NCBI GenBank assembly: GCA_922989275.2 | Contig: OV277872.1 | Coordinates: 30,463,619-30,527,618, forward strand | DNA length: 64,000 bases | From: Gari tellinella | Taxonomy: Eukaryota; Mollusca; Bivalvia; Cardiida; Psammobiidae | Direction of reading: 5' to 3' | The notes under the pieces: generated by a model | What the model was told of the DNA's origin: nothing | The model's database searches: none | The model's input: the letters and a program-made list of their open reading frames with translations, nothing else | Program-made: the position numbers and the translations under genes | Shown here: positions 1 to 10,860 of the stretch, piece by piece | How positions within the stretch are numbered: the stretch's first letter is position 1 | Layout of the letters: each line of letters starts with the position of its first letter

Positions 1-76
1 CAGGACAAGTGTACTATTCACATGTACACTGTTTGAAAAGGACGCCTATAAGCGGGACTAGGGTTCAAAGAATTAA
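1..76. mobile_element. Element E1, right end (cut by window start)
   Basis: Matches the end of E5 (GTACACTGTTTG, then GGACTAGGG and TTAA at 73-76). It sits inside the right end of an A element whose remainder is 78-106. Confidence 0.7.
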
Positions 77-77
77 A

Positions 78-106
78 TGGGAAAGAATAAGGTCTTCTCC
101 ACTGTA
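78..106 (+). mobile_element. Family A right-end fragment
   Basis: GGGAAAGAATAAGG followed by TCTTCTCCACTGTA; the E1 insertion at TTAA separates it from the rest. Confidence 0.6.
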
Positions 107-371
107 TAATAGAGTTGACGTCAATCTTTCCCGTTTAAACGCAAACCAAAAGCACAATAATTGCAATGAAGTGTAGAAAATGGCACTTTATAGGAATATA
201 AATTTCTATCGATTCATTTTAATCTAAGCGGCAAACAGTTTGGAGCCTGATCAGACGCCGGGTTATCCGGTGTCTGATCTTGCTCGACACTGTTTGCAAA
301 GGAAATCATGACTAATTATTGTGTTAGCATAAATGCTTTTATTAGGAAAGAATGGCGTCTTCTTCACTCTA
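105..371 (+). mobile_element. Element A1
   Basis: Diverged left end, CGTTTAAACGCAAAC box, central palindrome, right end near 371. Family A in general is ~250 bp, has TA flanks, inverted ends TACAGTGGAGAA/TTCTCCACTGTA and a central ~65-bp palindrome; it resembles a Tc1/mariner-type MITE. Confidence 0.75.
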
Positions 372-538
372 CAGAATCAACTAAGCAACCCCACAGCCAG
401 TCTGCACCTCTTCATTTAAAAGGGACCGCCACTCTAAATGTTATTATTTCGGTTATATTACATCACACCATGCATTTAAAGTAGTTCGTCCCTTATTAGG
501 TCGGGCCAATATTCTAGTCCATTGATGATGCTCGAGCA

Positions 539-784
539 TAATATGTGGAAGACATCATTTCTTCACGTTTAAACGCAAACGAAACGCAAACGCAATAAAA
601 TGTAGTAAAAGACATCGTTTTGACAATTCTGACTATTTATTTGAGTCTGAGTGGCAAACAGTTTTGAGCCTGATCAGACGCCGGGTTATCCGGCGTCTGA
701 TCTGGCTCCAAACTGTTTGGAATGGAAGTAATAGTTATAGCGTAAAATCGTTTATTGGGAAGGAATAACGTTTTCTCCACTGTA
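539..784 (+). mobile_element. Element A2
   Basis: Complete; diverged left end, intact TTTTCTCCACTGTA right end. Confidence 0.8.
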
Positions 785-1016
785 CTCGTCTTCTGGATCA
801 ATACATAACTCTCAAATCCGTTACAGAGTACATCAATGTAGTTAGCACGTACAGTTAGTCCACTGTGTCTTGTTCACACTCTCAAACTGGACATGTCACT
901 TTTTCTGAAAAACGAAAATTTCAAAGTTTTCAAAAATAGTCATTTATTGTTTAATGGTTTTAAATTGACATAGCTGTTTAGGTAAGCAGTTTTTGCCCCG
1001 TATGCAGCGTGCAGAA

Positions 1017-1252
1017 TACAGTAGAGAAAACGTTTCTTTCCAAATAAACCCAGTTACGCCTGAACTATTATTTTCATTGCAAACAGTTTTGAGCCAGATC
1101 AGACGCCGAGTAACCCGGCGTCTGATCAAGCTCCAAACTGTTTGCCACTCAGATTAAAACTGGTAGTCAGAATTGTCAATATGTTGTAATTTAATATATT
1201 TCATTGCAATGCGTTTGCGTTTGAACGAAAGAATTACGTTTTATCCATTGTA
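1017..1252 (-). mobile_element. Element A3
   Basis: Complete, reverse orientation; palindrome with GCCGAGTAACCCGGCG loop. It is followed by repeat Q (1253-1312), also seen at 7489-7562 beside another A end. Confidence 0.85.
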
Positions 1253-1825
1253 TTTCAGACCGGTAGCCAACTCGCAATCGATGGCCATCGACGGCCATCG
1301 ATTTCTTTACTGAACTCATCATTGGTATCTTTTACTGATAATTTAAACAAACAAATGACATGTTGTTTTTTTTTATCTTTCACAGCTCATTTTATCATCT
1401 GCTTGAGTGATCTATTTTGAGAATTCTTGAACGAAAAACAAAATCTTCTAAAGTATAGTTTAGTTTAAATTATATTCTATTTCCAAACTTTCAACATGGA
1501 AAAGGGGTTGGGCCACAAGTTCCAAAAAAATATTAGTTACGGTCCTTCCCCTAGCTACCGGTATTATTTACACTATACTGATAATGGCAAGTGATTACTA
1601 TTAACCCATTTATGTACATCTTTCATCGTAGCAAATAGAAAAAATGCAGACACAAGGGCTCCTGATATAGTCTTTAGATTTTAATCCTCACTATATATTT
1701 GCTTAAAAGGTAAAAAACAGTTTGTATTCTGATCCGGCTCAGAGTAAGCACGCGCATTACAAGTTGTTATCTGCAGATCAAAAAAGTTTAAGTACATTTG
1801 TATGCGATGACAATATGCACCACGA
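1253..1825. other. No gene; repeat Q at its start
   Basis: 1253-1312 (GTAGCCAACTCGCAATCGAT and a GGCCATCGA palindrome) is shared with 7489-7562. Nothing else recognised. Confidence 0.5.
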
Positions 1826-1978
1826 GAAATATTATTCTATATCCTAGCAGATGGTTGATTAAACCAGGCTGAAAGTAAAGCAGAATGCGCCTTCAGGCGC
1901 ATCCTGCTTTACCTTCAACCTGTTTTAAGTGGCCACCTGTTTTTAAAATCTTTAACTGGCTTTGAGATAACGAGTTAA
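1826..1978. mobile_element. Element D1
   Basis: Palindrome 1863-1928: AGGCTGAAAGTAAAGCAG, loop GCGCCTTCAGGCGC, mirror arm. Ends at TTAA 1975. Family D is a TTAA-targeting element whose palindrome differs from that of A, B and C. Confidence 0.7.
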
Positions 1979-2151
1979 TAAATCAGGTTTTACAAAAAAC
2001 ATTTTGATTACCTTTCCTTGCCAGGATCTCGATTGTTTGCGCATTGCTTCTGCTTCATATATGTATCTGAAAAGTAAATGTTAGGTACGTTTGTATCATG
2101 TGGGGAACATCCGGTCCAAAGGTCAAGCGATTGGAATGTTAATCATACATG

Positions 2152-2424
2152 TACAGTGGAGAAACAATTATTATTTCCGATTAAACACAAACGAAACGCA
2201 AACGATTTGAAATTAAGAACAAATTAAATGTAGAACAAATTAAAGGTAATATTTTAGAATTTTCAAACGATTCATTTTAATCTGAGTGGCAAACAGTTTG
2301 GAGTCTGGTCAGACGCCGGTTTACCCGAAATCAGATCATCATCTGGCTCTAAACGGTTGCAGTTGAAATTACATTACTTGCATAGAAGCATTTATTAAGA
2401 AAGACTAACGTCTTCTCCTGACTT
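2152..2424 (+). mobile_element. Element A4
   Basis: Left end intact (TACAGTGGAGAAAC), right end eroded; palindrome with several mismatches. Confidence 0.8.
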
Positions 2425-2545
2425 ACCATAAGTTGCAAATAAAAATCCTAATATTTTCAAATTTTCAAACGAGATTTTAGGAATCGTACTTTTAACCCTT
2501 TCGCTTCTAGACTCTATAACACTAACATAGTTATGCAACCCGTTT
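2425..2545. mobile_element. Element N fragment
   Basis: ACCATAAGTTGC, AATCCTAATATTTTC and GGAATCGTAC match N1 (31259) and N2 (55918). Confidence 0.55.
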
Positions 2546-2632
2546 AGATTTCCCTCCCTGTAACGACTCCCTCCGAACAACGCACATAATGTTTGCCTCC
2601 CATTGGGTGTCTTTGTAGAGAGGGAGCGGTAT
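2546..2632 (+). mobile_element. Element C1, right end
   Basis: CTCCCTCCGAACAACGCAC, CCCATTGGGTGTC, GTAGAGAGGGAGCGGTATA. Palindrome half missing. Confidence 0.75.
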
Positions 2633-2689
2633 ACTATTAGAGAACATAAGTTTTTCAAACGCTAAAATTATTATTTCTGCATTTTAACG

Positions 2690-2790
2690 CTATGGTGTCA
2701 CTCTTCAAGACGATTCTAATGAATAGTAAAACCATATGATTTGGTGTTGAAATGAGTGAAAAAAAGGATTCGCTCAGGTTACTCCTGATT
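2690..2790. repeat. Element K fragment
   Basis: GACGATTCTAATGAATAGTA and AATGAGTGAAAAAAAGGA match the half-palindromes at 60831 and 61256. Confidence 0.55.
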
Positions 2791-2791
2791 T

Positions 2792-4477
2792 TTACCTTTC
2801 AAGGGTGAACACTTGGAGGTTGTTTTTCCTTGCAGGAGATGTACTATTGCTGCTGATATACAGGGTACCAGCACTGTATGCTATAGCCTCAGGGAACTTG
2901 ATCCCGGCTTTCTCGTCTAGCAGGATCTTTACCAGCTGACCACCGGGCGACAGACGATGGACGGTACTATCATCGTTACTGCATACGTAAACAAAGCCGT
3001 CATCGTCAACAGTTACCCCAGCTGGTCCTTGTAACCCGCCATTGACGTATAATCTTATAAGCTTCCCATCTCTGGTCAAATACACCACGGTATTTTCAGT
3101 ATGGTCAGTTAAATACAGAACGCCGTGATCTGGACTTATTGCTATCCTGAAAGGTAATGTGTTGTTATTTTGGCAATACTCATGCAGCAGCACTCCTGAC
3201 TTGTCACATATATGCACGCCATTGATAGGGTCTCGGCAAACTGCAATGAAGGTGTCCGAGGACGAGCTGTACTCTATACCTCCGTAAAGGCCAGGTACGG
3301 CGATCTTGTGGCATTTAGACAAAGATGGGGATACAGAGAGTACTTGGATATATCGTTGGCCATACACAGTAACTGCGATATTTTTGCCTTTGACGTGTGT
3401 TATGTCAAGAGGACTGACGTCAAGTCTAATTTGGTCCGATACTTTGCGTTGTATGACGTCTATTAGTTTCACTGACTTGTTGTTGTTATCTGTAAGAGCG
3501 AGACGTCCGTCAGGTAAGACACTCATCCCGGTGATCAAACAGTTTTCTTTCTCTGTATCATATTTAACGTATAGCTCATGTTTGTACTTGACCGTACGAC
3601 GTTCAGACTGGCTTGTTATTGTTCCAAGATTGGTCAGAGCAGAACTGAGTTTAGCTATATTTTCACTTTGTTGAAATGATAAACGTCCACAATGCTTTGT
3701 GGAATTCTCAGCGGTATCACCAAGGGCATGTAGTCGGTCTTGTGCCGTCTTCATAGATATAAACAGTCTGTTGTTATGGTTCATGCTCTTCTTTTTCTGC
3801 AAGTCAGTGATAAACTTTCTTGTTTCTTCTATCGACACGTCACAAGTAGATATAGCGCTGTTCAGTGCAGCTAGTTTTTCATCCCTCAGTTCAAACGCTT
3901 TATCCAATAATTCTTTCTCCAAATTATCTAATGTATCGTTAATTGTCTTCTTCAAGTTTCTAATGTCAGAGACAGTCTGGGTGTAGCTGTCATCCACTAC
4001 CTGTTTGGACCATTTGGTACGGTGCTGAGTACTTGTTAATCTAGCAAGAAGTATTTGAAGATAATATTGAACCTGCTTTAGCTCATCACTATATGTAATA
4101 CCTCCAGAAACATCCCTTATGTATGACATATTTTTACATGACCGATGGTCTAAAGAGACGCATACGCTGCAACCTAAAGTATTGTGTGGATTACAATAAA
4201 ACTTAATGAGCTCTGCTGGGTGTTTGGAACATCGATCTGTCATTGGATCCTTCTCCTTTTGTAAATATGACAGAGTTGATGTGCTGTTTATAGCATGTCC
4301 TTTTAAAACGGGTATGTTCCTGTGAACTGTAATGCAGCCCACGCACAAGTTTTCATTACAGTCGATACAGTGTCCTTTCGCCTCGACTCGCTTCTTTTCA
4401 GTATGACATGGATCACAGATGACATCTATAACCTCATCAGATTCTGTCACAAGAGTGGACTCACCTTGGTCAGCCAT
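2792..4477 (-). CDS. RING-less TRIM-type protein: two B-boxes, coiled coil, NHL-like propeller
   Basis: One uninterrupted 561-codon frame. Residues 21-61 form a B-box1-like zinc site (C21, C24, C37, C40, C45, C48, H52, H61). Residues 83-114 form a B-box2 (C83, H86, C95, H98, C103, C106, H111, C114). A charged helical stretch, about 130-290, fits a coiled coil. The last ~250 residues contain NHL/SMP-30-like beta-propeller blades (for example LPDGRLALTDNNNKSVKLID and GPAGVTVDDDGFVYVCSND). No RING precedes the B-boxes, so it is a TRIM2/3/56/71-like relative without the usual E3 domain; such intronless copies are numerous in bivalves. The start is the first Met of the frame, just before the first zinc ligands. 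The TAA stop is followed by a fragment of repeat family K. Substrate or RNA partner is unknown; a role in signalling or innate immunity is inference from the family. Confidence 0.88.
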   Translation of the reverse strand: MADQGESTLVTESDEVIDVICDPCHTEKKRVEAKGHCIDCNENLCVGCITVHRNIPVLKGHAINSTSTLSYLQKEKDPMTDRCSKHPAELIKFYCNPHNTLGCSVCVSLDHRSCKNMSYIRDVSGGITYSDELKQVQYYLQILLARLTSTQHRTKWSKQVVDDSYTQTVSDIRNLKKTINDTLDNLEKELLDKAFELRDEKLAALNSAISTCDVSIEETRKFITDLQKKKSMNHNNRLFISMKTAQDRLHALGDTAENSTKHCGRLSFQQSENIAKLSSALTNLGTITSQSERRTVKYKHELYVKYDTEKENCLITGMSVLPDGRLALTDNNNKSVKLIDVIQRKVSDQIRLDVSPLDITHVKGKNIAVTVYGQRYIQVLSVSPSLSKCHKIAVPGLYGGIEYSSSSDTFIAVCRDPINGVHICDKSGVLLHEYCQNNNTLPFRIAISPDHGVLYLTDHTENTVVYLTRDGKLIRLYVNGGLQGPAGVTVDDDGFVYVCSNDDSTVHRLSPGGQLVKILLDEKAGIKFPEAIAYSAGTLYISSNSTSPARKNNLQVFTLER

Positions 4478-5074
4478 TCCTCGGATACTTAATCAAAATT
4501 CTTGAAAACGAAAGTAGATATTTTTCACTGAACAAAATTAACCTACAAATCTACAAGTAACACGCTAAATCCAGTGTATTTTTACATCTAGTATAAATAC
4601 CATTATTGCAAGTCCACATACTACATGTAACAGTTTGTCAGGCAGCTCAACACATTAGTAAATTAGTAGGCTATCTATATACTATAAAAGTAGATTTAAA
4701 AAAGAAAGTAAACTCGTTCGCATGAGTGAACTTTATTCTCCCAATAGTGGTTGTAGACCGATCATCATTCTAAACGAGACTTAGAAATAACTCGATAACA
4801 AGTTTCACTTTCCTGTGGTATTCCACTTTAAGACAAAACAATATCCGCACATATTAACCCCGTCTTCAATCCCCCGCGCGCAGGGGAAACTACTCTTAAA
4901 GCGGTGGATTATGGCAAAATATAAACCCGAATGAGTTAAATGGTTTATCTGTGGTCTTTATTGCTCAATGAGGTCATGTCTTGGTGGCGTGTTATTTTAT
5001 CGATTCGTTCAAAATACATGAAACGTGTTTACTTTATTATACATGTCGTCCACGTTAGATAAAATACACCTTAG
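4478..5074. other. Upstream region of the B-box/NHL gene, no gene seen
   Basis: This 0.6-kb gap should hold the promoter of the minus-strand B-box/NHL gene. I see no convincing TATA box, repeat family or open frame in it. It ends at the left LTR of a miniature retroelement. Confidence 0.5.
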
Positions 5075-5520
5075 TGTAACGTTCGTGGAACGTTGGTTAA
5101 TAGCAAATGATGCTTCCCAAATCATTGTTTCACTTTGTATGTTGGGAATTGAGATAAGTTACGATAGCGCAGCACATACATCTTGGTTTGAGCTTAAGCG
5201 TTGCATCGACAGTGTTTGTTGTTGCTGGGTCACTCGGTTTGCACGTTACAAATGGTGGCAGCGGTGGGATAAAGACAACTGCCGGACTGGAGTTGCCTTA
5301 CCAACGGTTCTCCCAGGGTCCAAGTCTCGGAGACTTCTCGGAGGGGGGAGTAATGTAACGTTCGTGAAACGTTGGTACATGTATATGAAAATGAGGCTTC
5401 CCAAATCATTATATGTTGAGAATTGAGATAAGTTTTTAGCGCAACAAACACCTCTTGGTGTGAGCTTAAACTTTGCATCGACAGGGTTTGTTGTTGCTTG
5501 GTCACTCGATTCGCACGTAA
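5075..5520 (+). mobile_element. Miniature LTR retroelement (TRIM) with tRNA-Leu primer site
   Basis: The left LTR, 5075-5250, starts TGTAACGT and ends ACGTTACA. The right LTR, 5354-~5520, is a diverged direct copy with a decayed end. The ~103-bp interior begins two bases after the LTR with TGGTGGCAGCGGTGGGAT (5253-5270). That is the complement of the 3' end of a typical tRNA-Leu plus CCA. A purine tract (GGAGGGGGGAGTAA) sits directly before the right LTR. There is no coding capacity, and target duplications are no longer visible. It depends on proteins of a full-length LTR element elsewhere. Confidence 0.82.
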
Positions 5521-5765
5521 ATTATATAAGGACAACCAAATTCCTGAACTATATTTAGATAAAGTACATAACTAGATTGTCAAATCTTTGTTACATGTAT
5601 GGAAACTAGCTGTGCATATACACGTACACAGTTATTAAACGCAATAGCTCCCGTCGATACAAAAGTTTAAACTTATGGTGTTATCGAGGGTTTATGGGAT
5701 AACAACCGGGTATGAGATAAAGTTTGATAAAAGCATACACATCTCATTGATATAGTCGGGAACTC

Positions 5766-5850
5766 GATATTCTTTCGCAATAAACGTGTATTTATGCAAA
5801 AACAGTTATTTCCATTGCAAACAATTTGGAGCCTGATCAGACGCCGGGTA
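5766..5850 (-). mobile_element. Family A fragment
   Basis: One end only, from ATTCTTTCGCAATAAACG to the first palindrome arm, cut at GCCGGGTA. Confidence 0.7.
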
Positions 5851-5933
5851 GCAATTGCCCTTACCGCCGATGGTTCAAACCCATTCCAATTGGCCTGCAG
5901 TTTATCTGTGTTACTACTCCGATGTTAATCCAT

Positions 5934-6147
5934 TTAATCCTTTCACTCTCAATGACGCATAAAAGCGCGTTTGTAAACAGTTTGGATCCTGGTCAGACGA
6001 CGCGTCACGCGGCGTCTGATCAGAATCCAAACTGTTTGACACTCGTTTTGAAATTTCTTCAATCATACTGACTTATTTTCTAACTTTGAAACGACATTGC
6101 AGACAACAAATTTGAAGCAGACGACAATGAAACGGTGAAGGGGTAAA
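5934..6147 (+). mobile_element. Element B1
   Basis: TTAA at 5934; palindrome 5974-6039 with arms GGATCCTGGTCAGACG/CGTCTGATCAGAATCC; then GCAGACAACAAATTTG and GCAGACGACAATG motifs. Family B has TTAA flanks, CCC starts and a palindrome homologous to that of A. Confidence 0.75.
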
Positions 6148-6245
6148 TTCTCCCGAATAATTTGATCATGGAGTAACCATAGAGATCCATGTACTAGGTC
6201 TTTTCATTGTATCTGTGGCCGCTTGTGCCTAAAACATTCTTCAGG

Positions 6246-7150
6246 TTAGTTTCTTCTAATATAATTACAAAAAAGAGAAAAACATTCTTCATGACACAGT
6301 TTCAGTATGCTTGATGTGTAATGACTTCGGAGAGAGTTGCGGGTCTGCGAGCACATCAGTATCGTTGGTTGTGCCGAGACGTCGTTTGATGGAGTTTGAT
6401 AATAGAAGTTTGATGCATGCAGTCCCAAAGCTCTGGAGCACTCTACTGTCAGACATCAGAGATGCGAGCACAGTTGCAACCTTAAAAAAAGTCTGAAACA
6501 CACTTCTTTAATATTTGTTGTAAGAAGAAAGTAGGAAATAAATGGCTTCTACCTCTGGGTTGTGTTCTTGCTGTAGATGCTGTGGGTCTAAAAGGGAGAT
6601 CTGGAGGTGTACCGTTGACCCGAAGCCTGTCTGGTGGAGCTTGACGGTAGGGATTTCCAAATCTCTTTGAAACCAGTTAGCCAAGGGTCTGTGGTATAAT
6701 TCGTGGACTTGATGGTAGGGATAATGACTCTGGTCTCTTTTGAAAGCAGCTGGCTACAGGTCTGTGTTGTAATTCTTTGGCAGATTATTCTATAGATGAA
6801 GGGTATAATTCAGCTATGGATAATGTAGGTTCTGTGGTGGGTGGGACCACAATGACTTTTAAATCACTATAATATAATTTTTAATGTCATTGATCTTTTA
6901 TTTATTTGACTCATTTTAAAGTTGGTTTTACAAACTAATGATAACAGTTTTATAATCTTGGTAATAATGTTGAAAGAATTTCACTTGGTCGGATTTTGTT
7001 TCCATGTAAATCCAAAATGTATTGTATTTATTGTAAATGTAGTTATTTGTTTTTATTAATATAATTTCTTATAAAGCGCTTTTGAACGCACAACTCCTGT
7101 CTGACAAGAGCGCTATATAAATCTGGTATAATAATAATATTAATATTAAA
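6246..7150 (+). mobile_element. 3' fragment of a CR1/jockey-like LINE
   Basis: Frames around 6311-6500 encode LMHAVPKLWSTLLSDIRDAS, the usual C-terminal motif of LINE ORF2. It is followed by a long 3' UTR, GCGCTATATAAATCTGG and an AAT-rich tail at 7120-7150. Severely 5'-truncated. Confidence 0.7.
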
Positions 7151-7247
7151 GGGCTTCTAGGTTCCTCCTCAACCTGTCATTAGCTAGCCGTCGCGATATG
7201 ACTGAAATACTGTTAAAAGCGACGTAAACTCATAACAAAAAAAGTTT

Positions 7248-7321
7248 TGTATCGAATGGGACTCGAACCTAGGACCTTTTGTTTGCTAGTCAACCACTCT
7301 ACCAACTGAGCTATCGTAGAA
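7248..7321 (-). repeat. tRNA-like SINE head (tRNA-Ala-like)
   Basis: Perfect A box (TAGCTCAGTTGGTAGAG), B box GGTTCGAGTCC, and a run of seven T downstream (Pol III stop). The stems do not pair well, so it is not a working tRNA. Confidence 0.65.
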
Positions 7322-7464
7322 GACGATGACGCTTATCAAACTTATCTCTATGGTATTTTGCTACTATACGCACTACTATACGCACGTGCCGAAAAATATC
7401 CTGTGAAAGTCATCAGCACTTTCGGAACTCGAGATGCGGCGGGTCCGCTTGCGTACTACCTTAA

Positions 7465-7488
7465 ACTGAAGAATAACGTATCCTCCAC
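7465..7488 (-). mobile_element. Family A end fragment next to repeat Q
   Basis: GAATAACGTATCCTCCACTGTA followed by the Q sequence, the same junction as at 1252. Confidence 0.6.
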
Positions 7489-7658
7489 TGTATTCCAGAG
7501 CGGGTAGCCAACTCGCAATCGATGGCTATCGACGGTCAACGATTTCTGTACTGAACTCATCGCAGATCCACGTCAACACCATTGAGCTTGGGGGCATGAC
7601 TAGAGCAACCAAACGCCTATCAAATTTGGGTTTTAGTGTAATTTTGTCTCTACACATG

Positions 7659-7908
7659 TACAGTGGAGAATGTGTTATTCTTTCCCAATAAACGCGTTTA
7701 CGCTAAAACTATTATTTGCAGTGCAAATAGTTTGAAGCCAGATCAGACGCCGGGTAACCCGGCGTCTGATCAGGCTCCAAACTGTTTGCCACCAAGATAA
7801 ACATGAATTATCAGAATTGTCCAAAAGTTGTACCTTTCTACGTTTTAGTGCTTTGCGTTTGCGTACGTTTGCGTTTAAACGGGAAAGAATAACAGATTCT
7901 CCACTGTA
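7659..7908 (-). mobile_element. Element A5
   Basis: Complete, both ends intact. Confidence 0.92.
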
Positions 7909-7984
7909 AGTACCCGCACCATCTACAGGAAGAATACGGTCTGAGGACAGTCACCTATTTCCTCGATCGTTCAAATAACAAATA

Positions 7985-8198
7985 TTAACCCTTAGCCCGC
8001 CAAATAAATTGTCGTCTGCTATATTTCTCGTCTGCTTCAAGTTTCAAAGTGCTTCAAAGTTGCTCAAAATTGCTGAAAATGTTGTCCGAGTGTCAAACAG
8101 CTTGGATCCTGATGAGACGCCGAGTTACTCGGCGTCTCATCCGGATCCAAGCTGTTTGCATATGGAGCTATAGTCGTGAGTGGCAGGCTAAGGGTTAA
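7985..8198. mobile_element. Element B2
   Basis: TTAA at both ends with ends CCCTTAGCCCGCCA / TGGCAGGCTAAGGG. Palindrome arms GGATCCTGATGAGACGCC and the matching GGCGTCTCATCCGGATCC: the change TCAGACG to TGAGACG is compensated on the other arm. Confidence 0.92.
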
Positions 8199-8379
8199 AC
8201 AAGTATTTTTTAACGTTTAATGAAGGCTGCAATAGAGCTTTTGTCTGACGGTAAAGTGTTTCAGAGTATTGGTACTACATGCGTGAAACCTCTATCGCTA
8301 TAATTCACCAGACGGCTTCTTGACACATCCACGATACTGATTTACATGCATCCTTAACTTTTGTCGAGGTCGACATACG

Positions 8380-9600
8380 TCAAGCATATTGACAATGTAA
8401 CTTGGCTTTGTATGAAAGTGCCAGAATTTTTAACTTTTTTCTGTGTTGAACCGAAAGCCAGTGAAGTTCCTTCAAGACTGGGGTGATGTGATAGTACCGA
8501 GGAGTCCTGGTAATGATGCGGACTGTTGTATTTTGCGTAGTAGTTTTCGAAATGAGTTTTGTGAACTCCATACAGCAGAGGGTTGCAGTACTCCTATTTT
8601 GACGTGACCAACGAATTGACCAATGTCTTTGAGACCTATTGTGTAATATGACCCTTTTGCCGCAGCTAAGCGTAGCTGAACTTGCACACGGCATTGATGT
8701 GCTGTGTCGTAGCCTATCCATTAAGGGATCAAACCCAGCACCAAGACTCTTCACATACAATGACAGTTAAATTTTGAAGTGTCCCACAGTCATGAACTGG
8801 AAAGTCTTCAGGTACGTTAACTTTCTTGCATGAAACAGTGTGGACCTGGTTTTGTCGGTGATCAGCTTCAACATATGCTGGTGCATTCATGAGACTATAT
8901 ATGTTTTAGACATCCCTCGATTTGTGACAGGATTTCTCGTTGCCAAGAGATGTCTTTCAGCTGTAACCCTTTCACTACCAACATTTCCGTGAGTGTTTTA
9001 CCCCTTCTCCGTTTCATTGTCGTCTGCTTCAATTTTGTTGTTTGCAAGATTGTTTCAAATTAAGATGCAGTGTATAGTATGACTTAAACATATCGATACG
9101 AGTGTCAAACAGTTTGTATCCTGGTCAGACGCCGTGTTACGCGGGGTCTGATCAGAATCCAAACTGTTTGCAAATGCGCTTTCAAGCGTCATTAAGAGTG
9201 AAAGGGTTACAGGCAAGTATAACTGAGTCGTCAGCGTAGAAATGGTGATCCAGATGATGATTTCAGCAGAGTGTGTCGACACGTTTGGTGTAAAAGATGT
9301 GGATTTTCGGTCCCAGGACTGATCCCTGTGGCAAGCTGTATATCATTTGAACAGGGACAGATACTTATCCATCTACTGCGACTGTTTGGTAACGGTCATT
9401 CAGGTACGAAGTAATCCGTTTTAGATGGTTTCCAATAGTTTTGAAGTCTTATTCAAAGCGATTGAGTAATGTTTAATGACCAATGATGTCGAATGCGGCT
9501 GATAGGTCAAGCATCAACATAATTGTTATCTTTTCACTCGTGGCTTCGGCACTTGTGACAATAGAACGTCTGGTGAAGGAAACCTCGAAAAATTGTTCCC
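8380..9600 (-). mobile_element. Decayed LINE reverse transcriptase, interrupted by element B3
   Basis: The minus strand shows in order LDLSAAFDIIGH, YLNDRYQTVAVDG, LPQGSVLGPKI (RT motifs), then NTTVRIITRTPRYYHITPVL and LKELHWLSVQHR (C-terminus). Stops and frameshifts break it. B3 (8964-9209) inserted after the LPQGSVLGP region. Confidence 0.8.
8964..9209. mobile_element. Element B3, inside a LINE
   Basis: Inverted ends CCCTTTCACT/AGTGAAAGGG within the reverse transcriptase relic; palindrome with loop GCCGTGTTACGCGG. Confidence 0.85.
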
Positions 9601-9691
9601 AAATGGAGCATCCTGCTATACTTTCAATCTGCTATAAGCAACCACATGTCCTATAAACTCTATACAATCTATGGGGAAAATAGTTTAACCG

Positions 9692-9915
9692 TACATCCGA
9701 ACAACGATTCCCTCCTTACAACAACGCTTGCCGCTGTTTCCCAAACATGACAATTGTGTCCAACCCTTTCGCTGCTGCAATATACTCTGCTTAAAATTGT
9801 CGTCTGATCTGGATTCAAACTGATTGCAAATTTCCCTCCCATAAACGACTCCCTCCGAACAACGAACACACTTTTTGCCTCCCGTTGGTTGTCGTTGTAG
9901 AGAGGGAACGCTGTA
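9692..9915 (+). mobile_element. Element C2
   Basis: Left end eroded; only one palindrome arm left (TCTGATCTGGATTCAAAC); right end GTCGTTGTAGAGAGGGAACG. Confidence 0.75.
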
Positions 9916-9950
9916 TTAAATAGGGGTCAGTGCTTGGTTACGAGTTGCCT

Positions 9951-10200
9951 TACAGTGGAGAATCTGTTATTCTTTCCCGTTTAAACGCAAACGTACGCAA
10001 ACGCAAAGCACTAAAACGTAGAAAGGTACAAATTTTGGACAATTCTGATAATTCATGTTTATCTTGGTGGCAAACAGTTCGGAGCCTGATCAGACGCCGG
10101 GTTACCCGACGTCTGATCTGTCTCCAAACTGTTTGCACTGCAAATAATAGTTTTAGCGTAAACGCGTTTATTGGGAAAGAATAACACATTCTCCACTGTA
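9951..10200 (+). mobile_element. Element A6
   Basis: Complete; near-consensus copy with both TA-flanked ends. Confidence 0.93.
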
Positions 10201-10860
10201 GCAATGGTCACAAAAACATAAGATTTCAGTCATCAATAATATATTTAACACTTTCTATATTTGAAGACAGTTTATTATATATTACGAAGAGTGTAGATCA
10301 TACTCAGAAGGATTATTGATCAATCAATGTTAACACAGGTTGTTTTACTTCACTTTTAAAACGCAACGTTTTCAAACCTTATTTTTAACGTGTTCCTGAA
10401 AAGTATGCAAACAGGTAACCCGATATCATAATTTGCACGTGCATCAATTTGTTCTTTGCGTCAATATGTTATGAAATCATTCAAGCGATAAGTGTCTCTG
10501 ACGCAATCAATGAAATTCAATGATTTCCACGTGCACATTTGTCCTCGTAGTACTCAGCAATACTTTTACACCGAGTGGACTCTTGTATGAACCAGGAGTA
10601 ATAAAAGCACAGCATGTTAAAAAATCTTCTGTTTTGTCCATGCCACGTCTTTTTGAAAATGAGCGCTAACGCGTATTGGCCTGATGATGACTGCTTTGTC
10701 AGCTCGCGCCATATCAAGGGCATTAAATTGTAATATGCCGATAATTATGAGACTTCTTCGACGATGGCAAACTCCTGGCGATGTTCGTGAGCATCAACTA
10801 CCAGGCAGGCCGTAACGTCGTCAGGACGTCAATATCAGAACGTCACATATGAGAGTTTGC
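10201..10860. other. No gene or repeat recognised
   Basis: I see no repeat family here. ACGTC motifs cluster at 10811-10850, just before the TATA box. Confidence 0.4.

Noticed and set aside
7248..7321. Functional tRNA-Ala gene
   Set aside because: Internal promoter boxes are good, but the acceptor and T stems do not pair.
9930..10204. 84-codon frames on both strands over A6, with similar ones in other A copies
   Set aside because: Same peptide (RRRVTRRLI) in every A element; they come from the palindrome and shift or stop between copies.
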